Source of the DNA: an uncultured beta proteobacterium
GTDB lineage: Bacteria; Pseudomonadota; Gammaproteobacteria; Burkholderiales; Burkholderiaceae_B
Assembly: GCA_903821335.1 (NCBI GenBank)
Contig: CAIJKV010000181.1
Span: 1 to 64,000, forward strand
DNA length: 64,000 nt
Direction of reading: 5' to 3'
Shown: positions 1-9,686 of the stretch, one piece after another
Layout: every line of letters starts with the position of its first letter
Numbering within the stretch: the first letter of the stretch is position 1
Notes under the pieces: generated by a model
Seen by the model: only the letters and a program-made list of their open reading frames with translations
Database searches by the model: none
Told to the model about the DNA's origin: nothing
Translations under genes and position numbers: made by a program

Positions 1-1259
1 GTGTGCTGGTGCAACTGCGGCTCACACGCGGCGGGTTTGATCACGGCGCCGTCAGGGCAAAGATTTCCACGCAAGATCGCAAGACTGCCACCTGATACGA
101 GCGCCCGGTCTGCGTGGAGGATCACCGTCTCGTCATACACCGGCGCACCCGCAATGTTGGCGCCCAGCGTTTGTCCATTCACTGTCAGCGCAGAGGGATG
201 CAGCAAGCCCGGACGCTCGTCGTCGAGCCGTGCGAGCAGCCCGCGCAAGCCGCCCGCATAATAAAAGTCTTCCATCAAATAGGTGCCGGCCGGCCGCAGA
301 TTGGCGATCAAGGGGGTGTGGGTCGCCAGCTCGTCAAACCGCTCGAGGGAAAGTCGCACGCCAGCCCGACCAGCCATCGCCAGCAAGTGCACCAGTGCGT
401 TGGTTGATCCGCCAAGCGACAGGATCGTGATGATCGCATTGTCAAAGGCAGCTGGCGTCAGGATCTCGGACGGCCGCAAGTCTTCCCACACCATGTCCAC
501 GATACGCTGGCCAGTTGCCACTGCCATCTGGGCGTGGCGCGAATCGGGGGCGGGGATGGAGGCCGCGCCCGGCAACGTCAGTCCCAGGGCTTCCGCCACG
601 CTGGTCATCGTGCTGGCCGTGCCCATCGTCATGCAATGACCCGGGCTACGGGCGATACCCGAAAGTATTTCGTCCCACTGCGCGTGATTGATCGCTCCGG
701 CGCGTAAGGCATCCCAACCCTTGAACATGTCACTGCCCGATCCAAGTGTCTTGCCACCTGCATTGCCGCGCAACATGGGCCCTGCCGGCATGAAGATCAT
801 CGGCAGACCCATGGAGGTCGCCCCCATGATCAGACCAGGCGTGGTCTTGTCGCAGCCTCCCATCAGGACGGCGCCATCAACTGGATAGGACCGCAACAAC
901 TCCTCGGCCTCGATGGCCAACAGATTGCGATACATCAGCGGACTTGGCTTCTGAAACGGCTCGGCCAGCGACATGGCAGGCAACTCCAGTGGGAAGCCGC
1001 CTGCCTTGAGCACGCCACGCTTGATCTCCTCGACACGAACCTTGAAGTGACTATGGCAGGGATTGATATCGCTCCAGGTGTTGAGAATCGCGATCACGGG
1101 CCGACCAACGTAATCGTCGGGCACATGGCCGAGCTGGGCCATGCGGGACCGATGATTAAAGGTACGCATGCCCTCTTTGCCAAACCAGCGCCACGAGCGC
1201 AACTGATCGGGTTGAAGGCGTGTTCTGACCGCTGCGGTGGTCGGCTCGAGTGTTTCCAT
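1..1259 (-). CDS. IlvD/Edd-family dehydratase (dihydroxy-acid or sugar-acid dehydratase), 3' end truncated by window edge
   Basis: Minus-strand reading from ATG at 1259: METLEPTTAAVRTRLQ...GMRTFNHRSRMAQLGHVPDDYVGRPVIAILNTWSDINPCHSHF...LMGGCDKTTPGLIMGA...LRGNLCPDGAVIKPAA, typical IlvD/Edd motifs; open to window start. Confidence 0.9.
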   Translation of the reverse strand, partial: METLEPTTAAVRTRLQPDQLRSWRWFGKEGMRTFNHRSRMAQLGHVPDDYVGRPVIAILNTWSDINPCHSHFKVRVEEIKRGVLKAGGFPLELPAMSLAEPFQKPSPLMYRNLLAIEAEELLRSYPVDGAVLMGGCDKTTPGLIMGATSMGLPMIFMPAGPMLRGNAGGKTLGSGSDMFKGWDALRAGAINHAQWDEILSGIARSPGHCMTMGTASTMTSVAEALGLTLPGAASIPAPDSRHAQMAVATGQRIVDMVWEDLRPSEILTPAAFDNAIITILSLGGSTNALVHLLAMAGRAGVRLSLERFDELATHTPLIANLRPAGTYLMEDFYYAGGLRGLLARLDDERPGLLHPSALTVNGQTLGANIAGAPVYDETVILHADRALVSGGSLAILRGNLCPDGAVIKPAACEPQLHQH

Positions 1260-1284
1260 CATGTCCCCTGCGTGCTGATTGGTC

Positions 1285-2262
1285 TTATTCGGGCTTGATG
1301 CCACCCGCCTTAATCACCTTGGTCCAGCCTTCAGCTTCCTTTTTCACAAAGTCTGCATACGCTTGCGAACCGGGTTGAGGGACGACGAACCCATCCGCTG
1401 TCAGTTTTTGTTTAAACGAATCGGACTGAAGTGCTTGCGCCCACGCAGCCTCAAGCTTGTCGATGATGGGCTTTGGAGTGCCCTTGGGTGCTGAAAGTCC
1501 GGACCAGGACAAGGCTTCAAAACCAGGATATCCCGCCTCACTCAGCGTGGGCACGTCCGGATAAAGCGGATTGCGCGCAACGCTGGTGACCGCCAGCGCC
1601 CGCAATTTTCCCGCCTTGATGTTTTGCAGAGCCACATCCTGATTGATGAACATCATGGGAATGGTTCCACCCAGAATATCAATCATCATCGGACCACCCC
1701 CGCGATAAGGAATACCGACCATATCCAGACCTGCTGTTTGCTTGAACAATTCCATGGCCATGTGGCCCGAGGCCGCATTGGTGTACCCATAGTTCAGCTT
1801 GCCGGGATTGGCCTTCACATAGTCGACGACATCCTTGACCGTCATGAAGGGCGTCTGGGGATTCACCACCAGAAGGTTGGGACCGGAATGGACCTGCCCG
1901 ATATGAATGAAGTCCGTGTTCGAGTCATATTTCAGATTCGGATACAGTCCATGGGCGACCGCGTTTTGACCGACCCCAGTCATTACCAGCGTATAGCCGT
2001 CGGGGGCGGCGTGTGCGGCCCTGTCCGTACCAATCGTGCCGCCGGCACCCCCAATATTTTCAACAATAAAGGGCTGCTTGAGGATTTTGGATAATTCAGA
2101 CGCGGCCAGTCGCCCCATCACGTCGCTGGTGCCACCTGCGGGAAAGGGCACGATTATTTTTACCGCCTTGGCGGGATAGTCCGACTGCGCAATCGCAGTC
2201 AGACTCACGACAGCCCCCAGGCCGGCGAGCAATACTTTGCTGAATATATTTTTTAATTTCAT
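1285..2262 (-). CDS. Bug-family (tripartite tricarboxylate transporter type) periplasmic solute-binding protein
   Basis: Signal peptide, then YPAKAVKIIVPFPAGGTSDVMGRLAA...PFIVENIGGAGGTIGTDRAAHAAPDGYTL. Confidence 0.93.
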   Translation of the reverse strand: MKLKNIFSKVLLAGLGAVVSLTAIAQSDYPAKAVKIIVPFPAGGTSDVMGRLAASELSKILKQPFIVENIGGAGGTIGTDRAAHAAPDGYTLVMTGVGQNAVAHGLYPNLKYDSNTDFIHIGQVHSGPNLLVVNPQTPFMTVKDVVDYVKANPGKLNYGYTNAASGHMAMELFKQTAGLDMVGIPYRGGGPMMIDILGGTIPMMFINQDVALQNIKAGKLRALAVTSVARNPLYPDVPTLSEAGYPGFEALSWSGLSAPKGTPKPIIDKLEAAWAQALQSDSFKQKLTADGFVVPQPGSQAYADFVKKEAEGWTKVIKAGGIKPE

Positions 2263-2311
2263 GAGATTGTCTCCGTGTTTTTTACTTGTATTTCAACGCA
2301 GCGTAAGCGAG

Positions 2312-3391
2312 TTAATCAACCAGCGTGGCGATTCGTGGCTGATAACCCGCAGCCTGCAACAGCCCGCGGGTGTAGCCCAGTGCGAACGCCATGAACCGTT
2401 CACGGTTAGGATCCAGGTCAGATAAGGGTACATGATCGGGACACAATATTCCGCTGTAGCCAGCACGTCTGTAGGTCTGGATCGCTTGGTTCATATCCAC
2501 ATCGCCTTCGTCCGGGAATACCTCGGCGAAATCCAGATACCCACCACGTATATTACGAAAATGGACCATGAATATGCGCGGAGCGAATTCCTCGATCGCG
2601 CGCATCACATAAGCGTTGGGTTCAGGTGCCATTTCAGCGACCGTGCCCTGACAAAAATTCAGTCCATGATTGGGGCTTGCCGAAAGCGCTAGGAATCTGC
2701 GCATACCTTCGATCGAACCCAGCACATGTTCAACACCGTTTAGTCCACCCACCGGGTAGGCGGGATCATGGGGGTGGCAGGCAAGCCGGATGCCTGCCTT
2801 GTCAGCCGCCGGCACCAGTTCACCGATCAGGAATTCGATGGCTCGCCAACTCGACTCTTCGGTCACTGCAGGCACTTCCTTCGCCATTTTCTGACCACAA
2901 AGGGCCGTCGCAACAGAATCGCCCTCTTCCTGGTTAGTCGGATACCCGACCCCCCAGTAACTGTGCTTGCGATCAGCTTCGGGCGTATAGGCGGCTAGTT
3001 TGAAGCCGCTATATTGCACACCACCGCGCCCCACGCGTAAACCGGTCCGAGTGATCCCAACCATCTGCACGTTGTATTTGAGCGTAGTCAGTCCCGCGTC
3101 CGCTGCGATCTGAATGTTCTGCTTGAGCACCTCAGCCTGCATGCGCGCACTCGCCTCATCCGTCATAAAGTCCAGCAGAATCGACCCGACATCAAGCGCG
3201 AACACATCGATGACCAGGCCAAAACTCTCGACCCATTCGCGGTAGGCACGCAATTTGTCGACGTCCCAAACGCCTCCTGGGCGCACAAGGTCCGTTCCAC
3301 GGTTGTCGATGACGACACGCTCGACGCCGAGTTGGGCCGTCAGGCGCAGCCTTTGCGCTGGCGGATTAATCAGTTGCTCTCCGATGTACAT
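2312..3391 (-). CDS. Mannonate dehydratase (UxuA)-like TIM-barrel protein
   Basis: Motifs NFCQGTVAEM, IFMVHFRNIRGG...FAEVFPDEGDVDM, ILCPDHVP match the UxuA family. Confidence 0.75.
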   Translation of the reverse strand: MYIGEQLINPPAQRLRLTAQLGVERVVIDNRGTDLVRPGGVWDVDKLRAYREWVESFGLVIDVFALDVGSILLDFMTDEASARMQAEVLKQNIQIAADAGLTTLKYNVQMVGITRTGLRVGRGGVQYSGFKLAAYTPEADRKHSYWGVGYPTNQEEGDSVATALCGQKMAKEVPAVTEESSWRAIEFLIGELVPAADKAGIRLACHPHDPAYPVGGLNGVEHVLGSIEGMRRFLALSASPNHGLNFCQGTVAEMAPEPNAYVMRAIEEFAPRIFMVHFRNIRGGYLDFAEVFPDEGDVDMNQAIQTYRRAGYSGILCPDHVPLSDLDPNRERFMAFALGYTRGLLQAAGYQPRIATLVD

Positions 3392-3494
3392 GCCGGACTT
3401 TCCAAAAATGAGGTAAAAATTTGATCAAACAGCGGGAACCCATTTTCAGGCGGACAATGCATAGAAGCAACGGACGTCGAAAAATTCGGCAGGG

Positions 3495-3517
3495 TCTGTC
3501 CCACTTACTGGGACAGA
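3495..3517. repeat. Perfect 9-bp stem hairpin (TCTGTCCCA-CTTAC-TGGGACAGA), intergenic
   Basis: Exact inverted repeat between the divergent genes at 3391 and 3557; no T-tract follows. Confidence 0.7.
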
Positions 3518-3556
3518 ACGCCCGTTCAGGACTCCCCGAACCCATGGGACGCATCA

Positions 3557-3952
3557 ATGAAAAATATCTTTAGCTATGGTTCTCTCATGTATGCGGCGGT
3601 GTTCGACCCGGTCGCAGGTTCAACCGCACGACCCACTCTCGCAACGCTCAAAGACTGGTCCAGGCACCGGATCATGTCCAAAAGCTATCCTGCAGCCGTT
3701 CCAGCCTTCGGCGCCCAGATCGAAGGCGTGCTCTGGCAAGACGTCGGACAGGACGCGGTCGCACGCCTGGATCGTTTTGAAGGGGATGAATATCGGCGAG
3801 AAACCGTGGTGGTGACCAAGGCGGACGGTCTGACGGTCGACGCCGACATCTATCGATGGCTCGATACCACGACCCTTGAACCGGAAGACTGGTCCAGGGA
3901 GGAATTTGAAAAGATGCATCTTGAATCTTTTTTCCGGATTCACGCATCCTGA
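3557..3952 (+). CDS. Gamma-glutamylcyclotransferase-like (AIG2/GGCT fold) protein
   Basis: MKNIFSYGSLMYAAVFDPV...IEGVLWQDV...LDRFEGDEYRRETVVV. Confidence 0.85.
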   Translation: MKNIFSYGSLMYAAVFDPVAGSTARPTLATLKDWSRHRIMSKSYPAAVPAFGAQIEGVLWQDVGQDAVARLDRFEGDEYRRETVVVTKADGLTVDADIYRWLDTTTLEPEDWSREEFEKMHLESFFRIHAS

Positions 3953-3988
3953 TATGCTCTGTAGAAAAACTATCGGGACGAAATCTCA

Positions 3989-4870
3989 ATGAGAAGCAAA
4001 CTGTTTGTCCCCGGCTCACGTCCGGAACTCTTTGACAAGGCACTATCAAGCGAGGCCGACGCGCTGTCTTTTGATCTTGAAGACGCGGTCGCCGCACCGA
4101 AGAAAGTGCAAGCCCGCGCCACGCTTGCCACCTGGTTGCAGTCACTCGCAGTGATCAATAGTGTGAAAACGATCATCGTACGGGTCAATGCAATGGACAC
4201 CCCCTGGTTCACCGATGACATTGACCAGGTTGTGCAACCTGGTTTGTGCATGATCAACCTGCCCAAGCCCGACAGCGTCGACGACGTCCTTGAGACCGTG
4301 CGCGAGATTGAGATCGCGGAGCGTCGCAATGGCGTCAACACTGACGGTCAACATCCGGTACGGCTGTTACTTAACATAGAAACGCCCAAATCATTGCGCA
4401 TTGCGCATGCGCTCGCCGCGGCCCACCCTCGCGTTGCGGGACTGCAACTGGGGCTCGCCGATCTGTTTGAACCGCTGTCGATTTCCCGTCAACAATCGTT
4501 CGCAATCAAAAACGCGATGTTCCAGGTCAGGATGGCCGCTGGTGAAGCGGGCGTCGCGGCCTTCGACTCCGCCTTCGCAGATATCGGCAACACAGAAGGC
4601 TTTCTGGCCGAGGCGACACTTGCGGCGACCCTTGGCTTTGCGGGCAAGAGCTGTATCCACCCCAGTCAGGTGGCACTGGCCAATCAGGCATTTCGCCCAA
4701 CTGACCAAGCCATCTCCCACGCACTGCGGGTGGTCGAGGCAGCCCGCGAGGCCGACGAGAAGGGCGTGGGGGCCTACGTCGTGGATGGAAAGATGATCGA
4801 CCCACCTTTCGTCAGAAGCGCGCAGGCACTCGTGGCCAACGCCCGACGCCTGGGTTTGCTGCCCGCTTAA
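3989..4870 (+). CDS. CoA ester lyase, HpcH/HpaI aldolase / citrate lyase beta-like
   Basis: MRSKLFVPGSRPELFDKAL...ADALSFDLEDAV...GKSCIHPSQV. Confidence 0.88.
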   Translation: MRSKLFVPGSRPELFDKALSSEADALSFDLEDAVAAPKKVQARATLATWLQSLAVINSVKTIIVRVNAMDTPWFTDDIDQVVQPGLCMINLPKPDSVDDVLETVREIEIAERRNGVNTDGQHPVRLLLNIETPKSLRIAHALAAAHPRVAGLQLGLADLFEPLSISRQQSFAIKNAMFQVRMAAGEAGVAAFDSAFADIGNTEGFLAEATLAATLGFAGKSCIHPSQVALANQAFRPTDQAISHALRVVEAAREADEKGVGAYVVDGKMIDPPFVRSAQALVANARRLGLLPA

Positions 4871-4915
4871 TCGTCGAATCTATCCCCGCACCACAGAACA
4901 GGCACAAGCCAGATC

Positions 4916-5908
4916 ATGTCTTTCCTTCGATTCGCAGGTTCTCTGCGACCAAGCCTGGGGCGCATACTCTCGCTTATCCTGTTGCCCGTGGCAACTGCCT
5001 GCGCACAGGTGCCCTACCCTTCAAAGCCTGTCACCCTGCTGGTTGGCAGCGCGCCTGGAGGATCGAACGATATTTTTGCCCGCGCGATTGCCAAGCGATT
5101 ACAGCTTGCGTGGGGTCAGCCATTCGTCGTCGAGAATAAGCCTGCCGCCGGTGGAGTACTGGCCAACACGCTCGTGGCCAAGTCCGCGCCAGACGGCTAC
5201 ACACTTGTCGTGCTGTCATCCACATTTACGACGGGTGCCGCGATTCGCACTAATCTGCAGTATGACGCGATCCAGAATTTTGCACCGATTGCCATGCTGG
5301 CCAAAGGCCCCTTATTCATCACCGTCAGCAATCACACTCCCTTCAAGAGCATCGCCGAACTCGTCGCCTATTGCCGTGAACATCCTCACAAGCTGAATTA
5401 CGGCTCTTCCGGTGTCGGCAGCATCAATCAATTCGCGACCGAGCTGTTTGCCGACGCGGCGCAGATCAAGCTGACTCACGTTCCCTACAAGGGCATGAAC
5501 CCCGCCGTCACCGACCTGATCGGCGGCCAGATTGACATGATCGTGGCCAGTGCCCCTTCGCTCCTGGCGCAAATCAACGGCGAAAAAATTCGCGCTCTGG
5601 CCGTCACCACAACCAGTCAATCCGCCGTCGCACCGTCAGTGCCTTCACTTGGCGACTCGGGTTACGCGCGCGCCACGGTAGATTTGTGGTGGGGTATCCT
5701 CGCGCCAGCAGGCACACCCACCCCGATCATTGAGAAGCTCAACAACGAGATCAACAAGATCGTCGCCTCGGAAGAAATGAAATCATTTTTCCTCAAGGAA
5801 GGTGCAGAACCGGTCGCGATGACACCGCCAGAATTCGCACAATACATCGCTCAGGAAATTACTCGCTGGAAACAAGTCGCGGCTGCCGCGGACATACAGC
5901 CGGAATAG
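4916..5908 (+). CDS. Bug-family solute-binding protein
   Basis: YPSKPVTLLVGSAPGGSNDIFARAIA...FVVENKPAAGGVLANTLVAKSAPDGYTL. Confidence 0.93.
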   Translation: MSFLRFAGSLRPSLGRILSLILLPVATACAQVPYPSKPVTLLVGSAPGGSNDIFARAIAKRLQLAWGQPFVVENKPAAGGVLANTLVAKSAPDGYTLVVLSSTFTTGAAIRTNLQYDAIQNFAPIAMLAKGPLFITVSNHTPFKSIAELVAYCREHPHKLNYGSSGVGSINQFATELFADAAQIKLTHVPYKGMNPAVTDLIGGQIDMIVASAPSLLAQINGEKIRALAVTTTSQSAVAPSVPSLGDSGYARATVDLWWGILAPAGTPTPIIEKLNNEINKIVASEEMKSFFLKEGAEPVAMTPPEFAQYIAQEITRWKQVAAAADIQPE

Positions 5909-5911
5909 AAA

Positions 5912-7135
5912 ATGTTGAACAAAAAATCTCCAGACTCTGGCCTGCCAAGCGCGCCAGCATCCCTGCTTCCCATCCGTACCGGTCCACGCGGTCCACTCTC
6001 GGGCATTCGTGTCCTGGACCTGTCGGCCTACATCGCCGGCCCCTATGGCTGTTCATTGCTGGCCGACCAGGGTGCGCAGGTGATCAAGATCGAACCGCCT
6101 GCTGGCGACAACTTGCGTAAATATCCATCGTCCCTTGAAACAGAAAGCCGCGCGTTCCTGGGCGTCAACCGTAGCAAACTCGGCGCGGTTCTCGACTTGA
6201 AAGTCGCGGCTGACCTGGACGTACTGATCGCGCTGGTTCGTTCAGCGGACGTGTTGGTTCACAATTTTCGTCCCAGCGTGCCGCCCAGGCTGGGTATCGC
6301 CTACGAACAGCTTAAAGTCATCAATCCGCGACTCATCTATTGCGCCGTCAGTGGTTATGGTGAAACCGGTCCATTAAAAGAAAAAGCCGGTTACGACCAG
6401 GTCCTGCAAACCATGACGGGTATGTGTGTGATGCAGGGAAAGAAAGACGGACCTCCCGAGATACTCTACGGATCCGTGGTGGACTATTACGCTTCGGCGC
6501 TTGTGGCAGCCGGTGTGTCGTCAGCGCTGTACGAGCGTGAACGCAGTGGAGAGGGTCAGTTCGTGGGCGTATCGTTGCTGGCCGCCGCACTCACGATGCA
6601 ATCGGCACGCCTGATCTGGGCTGACGACGAACCCAGAGATGTCGGGCGAGACATGCGATCCGGGGGGATCACGGGCTTGCACCCGACACGCGAAGGCTAC
6701 CTCTACATTTCCGCGAACACCGCTCACTTCTGGCAAGCGCTTTGCAAAAAAACAGCGCTTGAGGAATTGCTGACCACCGACCGCTACGACACGGTGCGCA
6801 AGCGTGCCCAGCACCAGCAGGAAATTGTGCCCAAACTGCATGAAGCACTGCGCTGGCGTTCAGCACTGGAGTGGGAAGCCCTGTTTGGTGAAGAGGTCCC
6901 CTGTGCCGCTGTGCGCACAATCGAGGACATGTTCGACCATCCGCAAGTGGCCGCCGAGGACATGATCACGGATTTCGCACACCCTGTCGTGGGCGGCTAT
7001 CGCGGACTCAAACGCACCATCCGCTTCGGACGCACTCCGGGGCCGGCACCCTTCGCCGCCCCCACGCTGGGCCAGCATACGGACGCAGTGATCGATGAGG
7101 CCGGGCGGATCGCGCCCGGTTCGCAACTGTCCTAG
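5912..7135 (+). CDS. CaiB/BaiF-type family III CoA-transferase
   Basis: LSGIRVLDLSAYIAGPYGCSLLADQGAQVIKIEPPAGDNLR...LVHNFRPSVPPRLGI. Confidence 0.92.
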   Translation: MLNKKSPDSGLPSAPASLLPIRTGPRGPLSGIRVLDLSAYIAGPYGCSLLADQGAQVIKIEPPAGDNLRKYPSSLETESRAFLGVNRSKLGAVLDLKVAADLDVLIALVRSADVLVHNFRPSVPPRLGIAYEQLKVINPRLIYCAVSGYGETGPLKEKAGYDQVLQTMTGMCVMQGKKDGPPEILYGSVVDYYASALVAAGVSSALYERERSGEGQFVGVSLLAAALTMQSARLIWADDEPRDVGRDMRSGGITGLHPTREGYLYISANTAHFWQALCKKTALEELLTTDRYDTVRKRAQHQQEIVPKLHEALRWRSALEWEALFGEEVPCAAVRTIEDMFDHPQVAAEDMITDFAHPVVGGYRGLKRTIRFGRTPGPAPFAAPTLGQHTDAVIDEAGRIAPGSQLS

Positions 7136-7167
7136 CGCCAACCGCGACGCCTGGCACCCTGACGGGC

Positions 7168-8253
7168 TCAGGTACGTCGGGCTGCAATCACCGGACGCAG
7201 GCGCTGCGCGGCGTCGTGAATCATCGTTTCGGTGGTAGCCCAGTCCACACAACTATCCGTCACGGAACAACCGTAGATCATCTTGCTGTGATCGGCCTGA
7301 ATGGGTTGATTGCCAGCGACAAGGTTCGACTCGATCATGGTGCCGACAATTGACCGGTTGCCCGCCACGATCTGGCCAATAACGTCCGCCATGACCAGGG
7401 GTTGCAACTCGGGCTTTTTATAGCTGTTGGCGTGCGAACAGTCCACAACGATACTCGGTGTCAGCTTTGACTGCTTCATCGCTGCAGCGGCAAGGGAAAC
7501 GGATACCGTGTCGTAATTCGGCCGGCCATCTCCACCACGCAAGACCAGATGACCGTAAGGATTGCCGGTGGTGTGGACGATGGCGACCTGACCGTCACTG
7601 TTGATTCCCAGGAATCGGTGTGGACGTGCGGCCGAGAGAATCGCGTTGATCGCGATCGACACGTCACCATTGGTGCCGTTTTTGAAGCCAACCGGAGTCG
7701 AGAGGCCAGACGACATTTCCCGATGGGTTTGCGACTCGGTCGTGCGTGCGCCAATTGCGTTCCAGGTGATGAGGTCACCCAGATATTGCGGCGAAATCGG
7801 ATCAAGCGCCTCAGTGCCGGCTGGCAGCCCCAGTTCATTGACATCGAGCAAAAATTGGCGTGCCCGGGTCATGCCTTGATCAATTCGAAAGGAATCATCC
7901 ATGTCCGGGTCATTGATGTACCCCTTCCAGCCAACCGTCGTTCGGGGCTTTTCAAAATACACACGCATGATGATCAGCAACGCATCAGAGACCTCGTCGG
8001 CCAGCGCCTTGAGTCGTCGCGCATAGTCCAGCCCCGCCACGGGGTCGTGGATCGAGCAGGGTCCGACCACGATGAAATGCCTGAGATCTTCACCGCGCAG
8101 TATCCTGATAAGTGCCGCGCGGCCTTGCGTGATCGTGGCTGCAGCCCCGGCGCTGAGGGGCAGTTGAGTCTGCACGACCTCTGGAGTAGGCATGGCATGA
8201 AAGGCTGCAATATGCAGGTTGTCGATCGTGGGGGTGTTGGCAGAGGATGTCAT
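7168..8253 (-). CDS. aroG: 3-deoxy-7-phosphoheptulonate (DAHP) synthase, class I
   Basis: FIVVGPCSIHDPVAGLDYARRL...MRVYFEKPRTTVGWKGYINDP...VDCSHANSYK. Start chosen at ATG 8253 (MTSSANTPT); longer ORF to 8364 runs into dinB. Confidence 0.93.
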   Translation of the reverse strand: MTSSANTPTIDNLHIAAFHAMPTPEVVQTQLPLSAGAAATITQGRAALIRILRGEDLRHFIVVGPCSIHDPVAGLDYARRLKALADEVSDALLIIMRVYFEKPRTTVGWKGYINDPDMDDSFRIDQGMTRARQFLLDVNELGLPAGTEALDPISPQYLGDLITWNAIGARTTESQTHREMSSGLSTPVGFKNGTNGDVSIAINAILSAARPHRFLGINSDGQVAIVHTTGNPYGHLVLRGGDGRPNYDTVSVSLAAAAMKQSKLTPSIVVDCSHANSYKKPELQPLVMADVIGQIVAGNRSIVGTMIESNLVAGNQPIQADHSKMIYGCSVTDSCVDWATTETMIHDAAQRLRPVIAARRT

Positions 8254-8337
8254 GGTTGGTCTGAGTACGAAAAACAGCATTTTAGGCTCTCTGGCGCCAC
8301 ACGCACGGGCGAGGCCCGATTCAAATAAACTGCACGC

Positions 8338-9486
8338 ATGAACCGCGCCCGTCGCATCGCCCATCTGGACATGGATGCCTTCTTCGCATCCGTCGAGTTA
8401 CTGAGCTACCCCCAGCTACGCGGGCAGCCCGTCGTCGTCGGTGGTCGCAACGCCTCGCAGTCGATACTCGGGCCCGACGGTGTCGTGCGTTTCACCCGGC
8501 TCAAGGACTACGCTGGGCGCGGCGTGGTCACCACCTCCACCTACGAGGCCCGGGCGCTGGGGGTTTTCTCAGGAATGGGCCTCATGAAGTCGGCAATGCT
8601 CGCGCCCGACGCGATTTTGTTGCCTGCGAACTTCGAGGCCTATCGCCACTACTCCAGGCTCTTCAAGTCGGCCGTCGCCGCCATTACACCAAATATTGAA
8701 GACAGGGGAATCGATGAAATTTACATCGACCTGACCGACCTTGAAGAAGAAACCAAAGCGTTGGCGCAACGCATCAAGCAGGCCGTAAGCGATGCCACGG
8801 GGCTGTCTTGCTCAATTGGCGTGACACCCAACAAATTGTTGTCCAAGATTTGCTCAGACCTGGACAAGCCCAACGGCCTGACCGTGCTTGACATTCAAGA
8901 GCTAGCCACCCGCATCTGGCCATTGCCGGCAAAAAAGATCAACGGCATCGGTCCAAAAGCCAACGAAAAGCTGGCGAAACTCGATATTCATACAATCGGC
9001 GAGTTGGCAGCTGCGCCAGCGGCGTTACTCATCAGCCACTTTGGCCGCGCCACGGGAACCTGGCTGCGACAGGCTGCACACGGTATCGATACGCGCCCGG
9101 TGGTGACAGAGTCCGAACCAAAATCAATCAGCCGTGAAACAACCTTTGAACGCGACCTGCACGTCAGGCACGATCGCGCCGCCCTGTCGGAAATATTCAC
9201 TAACCTGTGCATGCGACTGGCCGACGATCTGCAACGCAAAGGGTATGCAACCCGAACCATAGGCATCAAGCTCAAATACGCGGATTTCCAGGTCATCACC
9301 CGAGACATGACCTTGCCGATTGAAATTTCTGACGGCACACACATTCGGCAGGCGGCCCAAGAGTGCCTCAAGAGGGTCCCTTTGACACAGAGAATCCGGC
9401 TGCTTGGGGTACGCGCCGGCGCGTTGACGCCAATCACGACCGATGCAGGCGCGATGAAGGGGCTTCAACCCGATTTGCCGTTTTAA
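8338..9486 (+). CDS. dinB: DNA polymerase IV (Y-family)
   Basis: RRIAHLDMDAFFASVELLSYPQLRGQPVVVGG...IDEIYIDLTD...SCSIGVTPNKLLSKICSDLDKPNGL. Confidence 0.95.
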   Translation: MNRARRIAHLDMDAFFASVELLSYPQLRGQPVVVGGRNASQSILGPDGVVRFTRLKDYAGRGVVTTSTYEARALGVFSGMGLMKSAMLAPDAILLPANFEAYRHYSRLFKSAVAAITPNIEDRGIDEIYIDLTDLEEETKALAQRIKQAVSDATGLSCSIGVTPNKLLSKICSDLDKPNGLTVLDIQELATRIWPLPAKKINGIGPKANEKLAKLDIHTIGELAAAPAALLISHFGRATGTWLRQAAHGIDTRPVVTESEPKSISRETTFERDLHVRHDRAALSEIFTNLCMRLADDLQRKGYATRTIGIKLKYADFQVITRDMTLPIEISDGTHIRQAAQECLKRVPLTQRIRLLGVRAGALTPITTDAGAMKGLQPDLPF

Positions 9487-9686
9487 AGCGCCCAGTATGT
9501 TTTAACGCGCTCACCTTCGCCGGCGGGCTAAACAACTTGACACCACCCAACCATTTGCGGCTTTTCAATATATAGAAACCCGTCAACTCTACAATATTGC
9601 TATAAGCAAAGACGAAATGGTTGTTTGACGTTTTGAAGCGATCGCCCTAGCCTTCTACCTTCAGAAACAAGCTAGGCAAACTATAT

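Noticed and set aside
8261-8277. Possible LexA/SOS box upstream of dinB (CTGAGTACGAAAAACAG)
   Set aside because: The spacing is CTG-N11-CAG rather than the CTG-N10-CAG of the usual box, and the AT core is poor.
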